The notes below the pieces were generated by a model, which was not told the origin of the DNA, searched no databases, and saw only the letters and a program-made list of their open reading frames with translations. From contig NZ_JBLYZJ010000005.1 in assembly GCF_048551375.1 (NCBI RefSeq), forward strand, positions 119,549 to 183,548: DNA of 64,000 bases, given 5' to 3'. The position numbers and the translations under genes are program-made. Within the stretch, counting starts at the first letter, position 1; every line of letters begins with the position of its first letter. This DNA is from Faucicola sp048551375. Lineage in GTDB: Bacteria; Pseudomonadota; Gammaproteobacteria; Pseudomonadales; Moraxellaceae. Shown piece by piece: positions 47,787-57,033 of the stretch.

Positions 47787-48118
47787 GTTCTACTCCATTC
47801 ATAATTTGCTAACAATTGAGATAAATAAATTGCCAAAATTTTGGTTATCTTACTATATCACTGAATTGCGACAAAATGATGAAATGCTAGCAAATCAGCA
47901 AAACCAAACTTTTATTTGTCATATTTATTTAACACAAATGTCACAATATTGACATTTTGTTACATTATTATAGGAAAAATTTTGTCATACGACAGTTTTT
48001 GGGTTTATCTCGTCATCAATCAGATAGCGTGTTGGCATTTGGGGCAGTTAAAAAACAACGCCCACCGCTGGCTTGCTATTTTGCCATTCTAGCGTAATTT
48101 CTACTCCAAGGAAATGTT
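47787..48118. promoter_or_regulatory. phoU-pstS intergenic region with Pho-box-like repeats
   Basis: Heptamers similar to the PhoB half-site (consensus CTGTCAT) occur at 47916 (TTGTCAT), 47938 (ATGTCAC) and 47949 (TTGACAT), with a weak one at 47927, so at 11-bp steps, which is the PhoB repeat period. An A/T-rich -10-like TATTAT lies just downstream at about 47965-47972. This fits a Pho box for pstS transcription. The remaining 150 bases hold no gene. Confidence 0.6.
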
Positions 48119-49123
48119 ATGAAAGTTACTCAACTTATTGCAAGCGTTGCATTCGCCATTGTTGGTTCACAAGCCTTAGCCGTCAATGTCACAGGGGCAG
48201 GTGCAACTTTCCCACAGCCTATCTACTCAAAATGGGCTAGCGAATACCAAAAAGCCACTGGTAACCAAGTTAACTACCAAGGTATCGGTTCTTCTGGCGG
48301 TATCAAACAAATCCAAGCCAAAACCGTAGATTTCGGTGCAACGGATGCCCCACTTAGCCCAGCCGAGCTAAACTCAAGCGGTCTAGTACAGTTCCCAACC
48401 GTGATTGGTGGTGTTGTACCAGTCGTAAACATCGCTGGTGTTGGTGCAGGTCAATTAAAATTATCTGGTGCATTGCTAGCTGACATCTACATGGGCAAAA
48501 TCACTCAGTGGAACGATGCCAAAATCAAAGCATTAAACCCAACCATCAACCTACCTGCTGGTAAAATCACCACCGTTAACCGTTCAGACGGTTCAGGTAC
48601 GACCCACGTTTTCACCACTTACCTAAGCCAAGTATCTGGCGAGTGGAAAGGTCGTGTTGGTGCAGATAAAACCGTTAAATGGCCAAACTCAGCATCAAGC
48701 GTGGGTGGTAAAGGTAACGAAGGCGTATCAAGCAACGTCCAACGTGTTGCCAACTCAATCGGTTATGTTGAATATGCGTATGCCAAACAAAACAAATTGG
48801 CTCACGTTCAACTACAAAACCGTGCTGGCAAATTCGTACAACCAGACGATTCTACCTTTGCTGCTGCTGGTAACATCAACTGGGCAAGCTACCCAGGCTT
48901 TGCAGTGACCATCACCAACATGCCAGCCGCTAACGCATGGCCAATCTCAGCCGCTACCTTTGTATTGATTCCACGTACTGGCGGTGCAAAAGCCAAAGAT
49001 GCTGTTAAATTCTTTGACTGGGCATACACCAACGGTAACGGTCAAGCCGCTGCCCTTGACTACGTACCACTACCAGAATCAACCAAAGCTGCTGTTCGTA
49101 AAGAATGGGCAAAAATCAAATAA
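48119..49123 (+). CDS. pstS: Phosphate ABC transporter substrate-binding protein
   Basis: 334 residues with a signal peptide (cleavage after SQALA near 21). GAGATFPQPIYSKWASEYQKATG, YQGIGSSGGIKQIQAKTVDFGATDAPLS and TVNRSDGSGTTHVFTTYL are PstS phosphate-binding signatures. It captures phosphate in the periplasm for PstCAB, which is not encoded next to it here. The codon use looks strongly biased (many GGT, AAC and ACC), as in a highly expressed gene. A terminator at 49240-49275 follows, so it is monocistronic. Confidence 0.96.
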   Translation: MKVTQLIASVAFAIVGSQALAVNVTGAGATFPQPIYSKWASEYQKATGNQVNYQGIGSSGGIKQIQAKTVDFGATDAPLSPAELNSSGLVQFPTVIGGVVPVVNIAGVGAGQLKLSGALLADIYMGKITQWNDAKIKALNPTINLPAGKITTVNRSDGSGTTHVFTTYLSQVSGEWKGRVGADKTVKWPNSASSVGGKGNEGVSSNVQRVANSIGYVEYAYAKQNKLAHVQLQNRAGKFVQPDDSTFAAAGNINWASYPGFAVTITNMPAANAWPISAATFVLIPRTGGAKAKDAVKFFDWAYTNGNGQAAALDYVPLPESTKAAVRKEWAKIK

Positions 49124-49151
49124 TACAACCTATCATACAGATTGTATTTGC

Positions 49152-49234
49152 GTAGGTTGGGTGGAAGTATGACACCCAGCACCAATGATTGATATTGATA
49201 ATGTTGGGTTTAACAAACTCAACCCAACCTACAA
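49152..49234. repeat. Palindromic repeat (GTAGGTTGGGT family) after pstS
   Basis: Ends GTAGGTTGGGTGGAAG and CAACCCAACCTAC with inner TGACACCCAGCA / TGTTGGGTTTAACA. Confidence 0.85.
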
Positions 49235-49239
49235 GACAT

Positions 49240-49275
49240 AAAAAATCCTTAATGTAAATTAGGGATTTTTTTTGG
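49240..49275 (+). terminator. Rho-independent terminator of pstS
   Basis: AAAAATCCTTAA...TTAGGGATTTTTTTT: an AT-rich stem with CC/GG core and T8, downstream of the repeat. Confidence 0.65.
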
Positions 49276-49307
49276 TCATAAGCAACTGAACAAGTTTATG
49301 CAAAAAA

Positions 49308-49348
49308 TAGCCCCCTCTTTTGTAAAGAGGGGGTTGGGGGAGATTTAA
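49308..49348. repeat. C/G-run palindromic repeat
   Basis: GCCCCCTCTTTT and AAAGAGGGGGTT pair, followed by GGGGGAG; the same block as in 30465-30571. Lies between convergent pstS and the dcu gene. Confidence 0.8.
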
Positions 49349-49375
49349 AAAATAGCAATGTACTATGTTAACGAA

Positions 49376-50677
49376 TTACAACACCACACTACCCACCACA
49401 AAACCAAAGATAACACTTAACACAATGGCGACTGTACCGGGAATTAAAAATGGGTGGTTAAACACAAAATTACCAATCCGTGTTGAGCCTGTATCATCCA
49501 TCTCGACCGCTGCGAGCAAAGTCGGATAAGTCGGCAACACAAACAACGCACTCACCGCAGGAAATGACGCAATCGCTGTCAATGGACTAACGCCCAATGC
49601 CAAGGCTGCAGGTAACAAGGCTTTGGCGGTGGCGGCTTGCGAATACAACAGCATACTGGCAAAAAAGAACGTCACTGCCAACATCCAAGGGTACTGGTCA
49701 AGCAAAGAGCTAGCAAAGGCTTTGATGGCATCCAAATGCCCACTGACAAAGGTGTCGCCCAACCATGCTACGCCCAACACACAAATACACGCACTCATCC
49801 CTGATTTAAAGGTAGGGGCGTTTAAAATATTGTTGGTGTTAAGTTTGCCAAACCATGCAATCAGCGTGGCGGCTGCCAGCATAAAGGTCATAATCGCTTC
49901 ATTACGAGGCAAAGTCGGGTTTTTGATAATGCCCACTTTATCACTGATTAAGGTAGCATAAATCACCACTGCCACGATGGTAACAAGAAAAATCCATACC
50001 GATTGTTTGGCAAAAGGCTTGATTTCAACTTCCTGCTCACCACGCAATGTGACTAGCCCATCTTTTAAACGTTGTTGATACACGGGGTCATCTTTGAGTT
50101 CTTTACCCATAAAATTACATAATACTGCCGTCAACATACACGCCACAAAGGTGGTGGGAATGGCAATGGCTAATAACTCAAGGTAGCCCACGCCTTGTTT
50201 TTCTAATGCCCCACTGACAAACACCACGGCTGCCGAAATCGGCGAAGCGGTAATGGCAATTTGGGAAGCTACCACCGCAATCGATAATGGGCGTGAGGGG
50301 CGAATACCCTGCTCTTTGGCAACTTCAGCGATGACTGGCAAAGTCGAATAAGCGGTATGCCCTGTCCCTGCCAAAATTGTCATCAAGTAAGTGACCATTG
50401 GTGCAAGAAAGGTGATTTGTTTGGGGTGTTTGCGTAAGAATTTTTCGGCAACTTTCACCATATAATCCAATCCGCCTGCCATTTGCATGGCAGCGATGGC
50501 AGAAATCACCGACATGATAATCATAATCACGTCAATGGGAATGTTACCGGGTTTCATACCCAATAATAAACAAAGTACCAACACCCCCAAGCCACCTGCA
50601 TAACCGATGGCGATTGAACCCAGTCTTGAGCCAATATAGATGGCAAGTAGCACGACAAATAATTGAATAATCCACAT
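49376..50677 (-). CDS. dcuA: Anaerobic C4-dicarboxylate transporter, DcuA/DcuB family
   Basis: 433 residues with 10-12 membrane segments. LFVVLLAIYIGSRLGSIAIGYAGGLGVLVL, AAMQMAGGLDYMV, TILAGTGHTAYSTLPVIAEVAKEQGIRPSRPLSI and the C-terminal TGSTRIGNFVFNHPFLIPG are Dcu family motifs. It exchanges fumarate, aspartate and succinate. Downstream of aspA on the same strand, so aspartate uptake, deamination to fumarate and succinate exchange fit together. AGGAGG precedes the ATG. DcuA versus DcuB is not decided by motif; aspA linkage favours DcuA. Confidence 0.88.
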   Translation of the reverse strand: MWIIQLFVVLLAIYIGSRLGSIAIGYAGGLGVLVLCLLLGMKPGNIPIDVIMIIMSVISAIAAMQMAGGLDYMVKVAEKFLRKHPKQITFLAPMVTYLMTILAGTGHTAYSTLPVIAEVAKEQGIRPSRPLSIAVVASQIAITASPISAAVVFVSGALEKQGVGYLELLAIAIPTTFVACMLTAVLCNFMGKELKDDPVYQQRLKDGLVTLRGEQEVEIKPFAKQSVWIFLVTIVAVVIYATLISDKVGIIKNPTLPRNEAIMTFMLAAATLIAWFGKLNTNNILNAPTFKSGMSACICVLGVAWLGDTFVSGHLDAIKAFASSLLDQYPWMLAVTFFFASMLLYSQAATAKALLPAALALGVSPLTAIASFPAVSALFVLPTYPTLLAAVEMDDTGSTRIGNFVFNHPFLIPGTVAIVLSVIFGFVVGSVVL

Positions 50678-50698
50678 ATTTTCCTCCTATCCTATTTT

Positions 50699-50833
50699 AA
50701 GGCTTACGCATAAGACACTAGATTCCTGCCTTCGCAGGAATGACGGAAGCATTGTAACTACTCGTCACCCCTGTGAATACAGGGGTCTAGCGTCTTTATT
50801 CAGAGAAATAAAATTATAATTTGCGTAAGTCAC
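50699..50833. repeat. MITE-like repeat (GGACTTACGC family), copy 4
   Basis: Ends GGCTTACGCATAAGACAC and AATTTGCGTAAGTC, inner GATTCCTGC...GCAGGAATGAC and GTCACCCCTG...CAGGGGTC. Right end diverged. Same orientation as copy 2. Confidence 0.82.
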
Positions 50834-50869
50834 ACTATTTTTATTTTTAGGGCTGACAAATTATAAGGT

Positions 50870-50913
50870 ATCGTAGGTTGGTTGGAATTTAGACTATCTC
50901 CACCAACCTACAA
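50870..50913. repeat. Short GTAGGTTGG palindrome
   Basis: TCGTAGGTTGGTTGGA and CCACCAACCTAC inverted around a 12-base centre; a reduced member of the GTAGGTTGGGT family, just after aspA. Confidence 0.6.
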
Positions 50914-50947
50914 ATCCTATGTTTTCACCAATCCTAAGATAGACGAT

Positions 50948-52363
50948 TTATGGATGATTTTTGGGTTTACCCAATGGATAGACCATATTTTCAGGCGAGA
51001 TGATACGCTCAAGTTCGGCTTTATCTAGCAAGCCTTCTTCTAGGACGATATCATACACACTGCCTTTGGTTTGTAGGGCTTTGCGTGCGACATGGCTTGA
51101 GGCTTCATAGCCGATATGTGGATTAAGGGCAGTGACCAAACCAATATTGCTTAATACTTGCTCACGGCAGTGTTCAACATTCATCTCGATGCCATCAATA
51201 CAACGTGTGGCAAAGGTTTCACAGATATGAGCAAGCATGGTCAAACCTGTAAATAAGTTAAACGCAATCACAGGCTCAAAAACATTGAGCTGTAGCTGTC
51301 CTGCTTCTGATGCCATGGTGATGGCATGGTCAATGCCCATGACATGAAAACAGGCTTGGTTGACTACTTCTGGAATCACAGGATTGACTTTACCGGGCAT
51401 AATCGAGCTACCAGGTTGCATCTCTGGTAAGCGATATTGAGCCAACCCTGCACGAGGGCCAGACGCTTCAAGGCGGATATCATTGGCGATTTTTGATAAA
51501 CGAGCCGCCAATAGACGTAAATTGCCTGACAATGCCACATACGCACTGGTATCTTGGGTGGCTTGCACCAAATCTTCAGCAGTGTGGTAAGGTTTGCTAG
51601 TTAGTTCTGCCAATGCTTTGGCACAGGCTTCTGGATAGCCGACAGGGGCGTTTAATCCTGTCCCAATCGCTGTCGCTCCCATGTTGATTTCATACAAGGA
51701 TTCACGAGTACGGTTAATGCGTTGCATTTCTTTTTCAATCATGGTGGCAAACGAATTAAACTCTTGCCAAGCAGTCATCGGTACAGCATCTTGCAAATGG
51801 GTACGTCCCATTTTGAGATTATCACCCAATTGATTGGCTTTATTGCTAAAGCTGTCTTTCAATACTTGCATTTTGGCAAGTAACCGCTCGCAATAACCAT
51901 CCAACGCCACATGCAAAGCGGTAGGATAAGCGTCATTGGTAGATTGTGAACAGTTGGTGTGGTTGTTGGGGTGAAGGTATTGGTATTCGCCTTTTTGGTG
52001 ACCCATCAGCTCTAAGCCACGATTGGTAATCACCTCATTGGCATTCATATTGGTCGATGTACCTGCCCCACCTTGGAACATATCGACAATAAATTCGTCG
52101 TGTAATTTGCCTGCAATCAGCTCATCACAGGCTTGCACAATGGCATCTTTATGCTCGGCTTTTAGCACCCCAACTTGGTGATTGGCAATGGCAGCCGCTT
52201 TTTTAACGGTGGCAAAGGCTTCGATAAAGGTAGAAAATTGTTTGAGTCGAACCCCTGTAATCTCAAAGTTCTCATACGCCCGCAAGGTTTGAATACCGTA
52301 ATACGCATCAGCGGGGACATCTTTATAACCTAATAAATCATGTTCTTGGCGAGTGGTTGTCAT
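50948..52363 (-). CDS. aspA: Aspartate ammonia-lyase
   Basis: 471 residues from the ATG at 52363 with GAGG upstream (the frame opens earlier, at 52405). MTTTRQEHDLLGYKDVPADAYYGIQTLRAYENF, the active-site region NHTNCSQSTNDAYPTALH and the fumarase/aspartase signature GSSIMPGKVNPVIPE are present. It deaminates aspartate to fumarate. The tail ends with KNHP. Followed by the dcu transporter. Confidence 0.95.
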   Translation of the reverse strand: MTTTRQEHDLLGYKDVPADAYYGIQTLRAYENFEITGVRLKQFSTFIEAFATVKKAAAIANHQVGVLKAEHKDAIVQACDELIAGKLHDEFIVDMFQGGAGTSTNMNANEVITNRGLELMGHQKGEYQYLHPNNHTNCSQSTNDAYPTALHVALDGYCERLLAKMQVLKDSFSNKANQLGDNLKMGRTHLQDAVPMTAWQEFNSFATMIEKEMQRINRTRESLYEINMGATAIGTGLNAPVGYPEACAKALAELTSKPYHTAEDLVQATQDTSAYVALSGNLRLLAARLSKIANDIRLEASGPRAGLAQYRLPEMQPGSSIMPGKVNPVIPEVVNQACFHVMGIDHAITMASEAGQLQLNVFEPVIAFNLFTGLTMLAHICETFATRCIDGIEMNVEHCREQVLSNIGLVTALNPHIGYEASSHVARKALQTKGSVYDIVLEEGLLDKAELERIISPENMVYPLGKPKNHP

Positions 52364-52554
52364 TGTAGTACCTCTATATTTTTGTATGAAAGTGTTACAT
52401 ATCAAAATGTTGCATCAAAATTAACAACATAACTAGTATACAACTGTTTTCTACCACTTTTATGACAAAATATAGTCGACTCATACAAAATTTTGGTTTG
52501 CCAAACTCACCAAAATAGCGGATAATGAATTTGTTAAATGTCCTTTTAAAACAA

Positions 52555-53874
52555 TCAATTCACCAATAACCCATCAATTTTCCTTACCGTATCTTCCCCC
52601 AGCGTGCCTGTGGCTTTTTGCAAGTCCACATACGCATTCAAATATTCAAAATACGCATTAATCAATTCTCGTTGGCTTGCATGATATTGACGCTCGGCAA
52701 GCAAGGTATCGACCATCGACCGCACGCCCAAGTCATAACCGACTTTTGAGGCTTGGGCGACTTTGGCATTGGCTTGTACGGCAGTTTGTTGGGCGGTGAT
52801 GGTGGCTTTTTGTCCCATCAGCTTGAGGTAGGCTTGACTGGTTTGAGTCATTACCGCTTGATAAGCAAAGCGTAGTCGGCTTTCATCGGCTTGAGCCTGC
52901 AATGTACCCTGCTGTAAGCCTTTGAGCGTGCGTCCGCCTGTATAAAGGGGCATTTCTAGCTCGACCCCAAGGCTATAATTCGTGCCATCCGCATTCATCG
53001 GACTGTCGTTGGTGTTATTTTGCCAACCAACATTGCCAACAAAATCCACTCTGGGGTATAGATTGGACTTCAAAAAATCCACTTGTTTATTGGCAATCGC
53101 CAGTTTGGTTTGGGCAAGTTGAATGTCAAGGTTTTGCTGTTGAGCCAGTCGTAGCCAGTCATCAATGCTTTTGCTACTCACCAATTCGCTGTTAAACGGC
53201 TGTGCCAAACTATCCAATTTATCAACCGCTTGCCCTGTCAACAGTGACAATTGTTGCTTGGCAGTGGTGATGGCGATTTCGTTATTGGCAAGCAACGCTC
53301 TGACGCTTTCTAGCCTTGCCCGTGTTTCTTCGGTATCGACCCGAGCGACCACGCCCTGCTGTAAACGGGCTTGCATCATGGCATCTTGGGCTTTGATGGC
53401 GGTGTATTCGGCATTGAGGCTGTCGGTCATCGCCTCGGCTTGCAATGCCCCAAGATAGGCTTTGATGACTTGTTCGGTCAGTTGCTGATGTTGTTGCAAT
53501 AATTGCAAGTCATTGGCTTGGTCGGCAAGTTGGGCTTTCTCATAGGTTGCCCATTTGTCGGCACGCCATAGGGCTTGGCGAAAGCCGATACCGAGTTGAG
53601 CCACGCCGTTGCCTGCGTCTGGGGTTGCGTCATCACTGGGATAGAAGTGGTTACGTTTGACACTGCCCTGCAAGCCGACTTGGGGGAATAAGTCGCCTTT
53701 GGCAAAGTCGAGGTTTTTTTGGTTAGCAAGGTAGTCGTATTGTTGCCCTGCCCAGTTAGCGTTGGTGCGTTGGGCAGTTTGGTAGAGGTCAAACAAGTCC
53801 TGGGCGTGGCTCGATTGCGACAAGTATAAACTCAATGCTACGCAGACTTTGAATAAATGGGATTTTTTCATCAT
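52555..53874 (-). CDS. TolC family outer membrane efflux protein
   Basis: 439 residues with a signal peptide (MMKKSHLFKVCVALSLYLSQSSHAQ). LFDLYQTAQRTNANWAGQQYDYLANQKNLDFAKGDLFPQVGLQG is the first OEP repeat and DIQLAQTKLAIANKQVDFLKSNLYPRVDFVG the second. The long alpha-helical regions and DVQKATGTLG-type end (YVDLQKATGTLGEDT) fit TolC trimers that span outer membrane and periplasm for type I secretion or efflux. No pump genes adjoin it. Tandem ATGs at the start. Confidence 0.9.
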   Translation of the reverse strand: MMKKSHLFKVCVALSLYLSQSSHAQDLFDLYQTAQRTNANWAGQQYDYLANQKNLDFAKGDLFPQVGLQGSVKRNHFYPSDDATPDAGNGVAQLGIGFRQALWRADKWATYEKAQLADQANDLQLLQQHQQLTEQVIKAYLGALQAEAMTDSLNAEYTAIKAQDAMMQARLQQGVVARVDTEETRARLESVRALLANNEIAITTAKQQLSLLTGQAVDKLDSLAQPFNSELVSSKSIDDWLRLAQQQNLDIQLAQTKLAIANKQVDFLKSNLYPRVDFVGNVGWQNNTNDSPMNADGTNYSLGVELEMPLYTGGRTLKGLQQGTLQAQADESRLRFAYQAVMTQTSQAYLKLMGQKATITAQQTAVQANAKVAQASKVGYDLGVRSMVDTLLAERQYHASQRELINAYFEYLNAYVDLQKATGTLGEDTVRKIDGLLVN

Positions 53875-54039
53875 CAGTGTTAACAGCTCAAAATGTGATT
53901 GCTTATCATAACGAGAAATGGGTAAAAATACATGGCTTTTTTGATGGATGGGTTCATGTATAGTTCATCCGAAATTAAAATAAATAATTACTTCTTACAC
54001 CATAGACAAAACCCATCAATATAAAACTTATGTTTTTAA

Positions 54040-54056
54040 TTTCGGTAATACCAATT
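54040..54056. promoter_or_regulatory. Distal LldR-type operator
   Basis: TTTCGGTAATACCAATT matches AATTGGTnnnACCAATT with three mismatches, all in the left half. A second, perfect site lies 238 bp downstream. Confidence 0.5.
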
Positions 54057-54277
54057 TTTATTATCGGCAAATTTGCCTTTGTTATCACCAAATACTTAAT
54101 TTTTATTAAAAATTCATTGTCAATTCAATACTTCTTCAGTTAAAATTGTGACTTTGCTCAATGATTGCGTGATATAAAACACGCTTATGTATGGACTTGA
54201 TGATAATCTTGCGAAGATTTTGAGCGACTTATCGCATCAAAAACAAATTATTGTCAGCAAATTTTCGTCTTAATCAA

Positions 54278-54294
54278 AATTGGTCATACCAATT
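54278..54294. promoter_or_regulatory. Proximal LldR-type operator upstream of lldP
   Basis: AATTGGTCATACCAATT is a perfect 7-bp-arm palindrome identical to the consensus bound by FadR-family regulators of the PdhR/LldR branch. It lies 9 bases before the lldP ribosome site, so a bound regulator would block transcription or elongation until lactate is present. Confidence 0.75.
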
Positions 54295-54315
54295 TTAGTT
54301 TCAAGGAGGATTTCT

Positions 54316-56034
54316 ATGCCCCAATGGCAACAGAACTATGACCCGATGGGCAACATTTGGCTCTCAAGTGCGGTCGCTTTAATTCCTATCATTTTTTTCT
54401 TTTTAGCTTTGGCAGTGTTCCGCCTCAAGGGTAGTGTCGCTGGTACAATTACGGTTATTTTGGCGTTATTGGTTGCCTTATTTGGCTATCAAATGCCTGC
54501 CCAAATGGCTTTCGCTTCAGCGGTGTATGGCTTTTTTTATGGCTTGTGGCCGATTGCTTGGATTATCATTGGTGCGGTATTTTTGTACAAGGTCACCGTC
54601 AAGACAGGTCAATTTGACATTATCCGCTCCAGTATTTTATCCATTACCGAAGACCAACGTTTGCAGATGTTATTGGTCGGCTTTGCGTTTGGTACGTTTC
54701 TTGAGGGGGCAGCAGGTTTTGGTGCACCTGTGGCGATTACCGCTGCCTTACTTGTGGGGCTTGGGTTTAAGCCATTATACGCAGCAGGGCTTTGTTTGAT
54801 TGTCAATACCGCACCTGTGGCATTCGGTGCGATGGGGATTCCTATCATCGTGGCAGGTCAGGTATCAGGCGTGGAAACCCATGCAATTAGCCAAATGGTC
54901 GGTCGTCAGTTGCCCTTTATGGTGCCGATTGTGCTGATTTGGATTATGGCGATTATGGATGGTTGGCGTGGTGTCAAAGAAACCTTCCCTGCGATTGTGG
55001 TGGGTGGTGGCTCATTTGCGTTAGCCCAATTTTTAACGTCCAATTATGTCGGTCCAGAATTGCCAGATATTACCGCAGCGATTGCCTCTTTGGTCAGCTT
55101 GACCCTGTTGTTTAAGGTATGGCAACCCAAACATATTTTCCGTTTTGAGAATCAAACAGGTAAAAAAGCCCAGTTTGGCGGTGATACCTCAACGACCCTT
55201 GCCACTGGCTCACCTGTGTCAAACCAAAATCTGACAAAAGGGCAAATTATCAAAGCTTGGATGCCATTTGCGATTTTGACAGCCATTGTTTCGTTGTGGA
55301 GTATTAAGACATTCAAAGACCTGTTTGCCAAAGGTAAAGATGGTCATCCTGATGGTGCGTTGGTGGATATGGTGTTTAATATCAATGTGCCATTTTTGCA
55401 TAATATGGTTCAAAAACTGCCCCCTGTGGTCAAAAAAGTCACCGACTATGCCGCTGTGTATAAATTTGACTGGTTTTCTGCCACAGGCACAGCGATTTTC
55501 TTGGCAGCGATTATCACCATTATCATGCTAAAAATGCGTCCAAAAGATGCAGTCGCCACGTTTGCTGAAACCTTAAAAGAGCTAAAAACCCCAATTTACT
55601 CGATTGGGATGGTATTGGCATTTGCATTTATCGCCAACTATTCTGGCTTATCGGCTACGTTGGCATTGGCGTTGGCACATACAGGCAAGGCGTTCACGTT
55701 CTTCTCACCTTTCTTGGGGTGGTTGGGTGTGTTCTTAACAGGCTCAGATACCTCTGCCAATGCGTTGTTTGCTTCATTGCAAGCCACCACCGCTCACCAA
55801 ATTGGTGTATCCGATGTGTTATTGGTGGCAGCCAATACATCAGGTGGGGTAACTGGTAAAATGATTTCACCACAGTCAATTGCAATTGCTTGTGCGGCGA
55901 CTGGATTGGTCGGTAAAGAATCAGATTTGTTCCGCTTTACCGTCAAACATAGTATTATCTTCACCATTATGATGGGTATTATCATTACCCTACAAGCTTA
56001 TGTTGTGCCTTGGATGATTCCGATGGTGAAATAA
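54316..56034 (+). CDS. lldP: L-lactate permease
   Basis: 572 residues from the ATG at 54316 with AAGGAGGA upstream. About 12-14 membrane segments. Family motifs include WLSSAVALIPIIFFFLALAVFRLKG, FGTFLEGAAGFGAPVAITAALLVGLGF, and FTFFSPFLGWLGVFLTGSDTSANALFASLQ with SGGVTGKMISPQSIAIA. It imports lactate with protons. First gene of lldP-lldR-lldD. Confidence 0.96.
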   Translation: MPQWQQNYDPMGNIWLSSAVALIPIIFFFLALAVFRLKGSVAGTITVILALLVALFGYQMPAQMAFASAVYGFFYGLWPIAWIIIGAVFLYKVTVKTGQFDIIRSSILSITEDQRLQMLLVGFAFGTFLEGAAGFGAPVAITAALLVGLGFKPLYAAGLCLIVNTAPVAFGAMGIPIIVAGQVSGVETHAISQMVGRQLPFMVPIVLIWIMAIMDGWRGVKETFPAIVVGGGSFALAQFLTSNYVGPELPDITAAIASLVSLTLLFKVWQPKHIFRFENQTGKKAQFGGDTSTTLATGSPVSNQNLTKGQIIKAWMPFAILTAIVSLWSIKTFKDLFAKGKDGHPDGALVDMVFNINVPFLHNMVQKLPPVVKKVTDYAAVYKFDWFSATGTAIFLAAIITIIMLKMRPKDAVATFAETLKELKTPIYSIGMVLAFAFIANYSGLSATLALALAHTGKAFTFFSPFLGWLGVFLTGSDTSANALFASLQATTAHQIGVSDVLLVAANTSGGVTGKMISPQSIAIACAATGLVGKESDLFRFTVKHSIIFTIMMGIIITLQAYVVPWMIPMVK

Positions 56035-56076
56035 TGCGTTAATATAGTCGTTTAAATTAGAAATAAGAGCATTTTT

Positions 56077-56103
56077 TGTAGGGGCGTATTGCATACGCCC
56101 AAC
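56077..56103. repeat. TGTAGGGGCGTA-family palindrome between lldP and lldR
   Basis: TGTAGGGGCGTATTGCATAC followed by GCCC, almost identical to 43561-43587. Confidence 0.75.
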
Positions 56104-56156
56104 CGCTCAAAATATTATTCTTAATTTAATTCACTATACAATGGAGTGAAACGATT

Positions 56157-57008
56157 TTGCAAAGTGATGATGTGCAAGTACCAGAGGTCAATACAGGTTA
56201 TGGTGCAAAACCAAGTATTGAGCGATTATTGGATTTTTTATACCACGCCAACCTCGCCAATGGTGATAGACTACCTGCCGAACGTAAGCTATGCGAGCAG
56301 TTGGGTATATCACGTACGGCATTACGTGAAGCGATACAACAGCTCAATACTTGGGGCATTACCCAAAGCCGTAAAGGCTCAGGCACATTTATCCTAAACC
56401 ATGACAAGCTTGATATCGGCAAAGATATCAAGCAATCCAATGCCAATTTACTAACCCCAGCATGGTCAAGAAGTGTCAATAGCTTGATTGCTGATACGTT
56501 ATTGCCCTTACTGGATGAAGACCCGTTATACCGTGTCGATGTGCAGGAAGCTCGTATTATCCTAGAAGGTGGGACAGCATGGTATGCCGCCATGCGAGCC
56601 ACCCGTAGTGATATTGATAAAATTCACCATTATTATGACCTATTAAGCGAGCATCAAGCCCACGGTGATACCGCTCAAGCCTCTGTCGCAGACTCAAATT
56701 TTCATTTAGCCATCGCAGAAGCCTCACATAACGTGGTGCTATTACAAATGATGAAAAATGTCTTTCATCTGCTACAACACAATGTGGTATTGGCTCGGCG
56801 AAAACTGTATACCGCCACCTATGGTTTTGACACCCTACATGCCCAACATCACGCCATCCTACAGGCGATTAGCAAACACGATGCGGAACTGGCACGCATG
56901 GCAGTGGGTGACCATATTCAGTTTGTCATCGAGCAAGTCAGCCAAATTGATGCCAATGAAGCCAGATTACAGCGTTCAATGCGGTTGACACTCAACGATT
57001 CCCCCTAA
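56157..57008 (+). CDS. lldR: FadR-family transcriptional regulator LldR
   Basis: 283 residues from TTG 56157, chosen because GGAG stands 9-12 bases upstream and the first conserved residues follow at once. The N-terminal winged helix is RLLDFLYHANLANGDRLPAERKLCEQLGISRTALREAIQQLNTWGITQSRKGSGTFI. The C-terminal FCD domain has metal/ligand His-type residues (DSNFHLAIAEASHN, LHAQHHAILQAI). It is expected to bind the two operators upstream of lldP and release them with lactate. Confidence 0.9.
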   Translation: MQSDDVQVPEVNTGYGAKPSIERLLDFLYHANLANGDRLPAERKLCEQLGISRTALREAIQQLNTWGITQSRKGSGTFILNHDKLDIGKDIKQSNANLLTPAWSRSVNSLIADTLLPLLDEDPLYRVDVQEARIILEGGTAWYAAMRATRSDIDKIHHYYDLLSEHQAHGDTAQASVADSNFHLAIAEASHNVVLLQMMKNVFHLLQHNVVLARRKLYTATYGFDTLHAQHHAILQAISKHDAELARMAVGDHIQFVIEQVSQIDANEARLQRSMRLTLNDSP

Positions 57009-57033
57009 ATTTCCACAATTAGGACATACCCTT

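Larger units (their letters stand above)
53875..54315. promoter_or_regulatory. tolC-lldP intergenic region
   Basis: 441 AT-rich bases without a gene. They hold the tolC promoter (leftward), an lldP promoter with TATAAA near 54173, and two LldR/PdhR-type operators at 54040-54056 and 54278-54294, 238 bp apart centre to centre. Confidence 0.6.
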
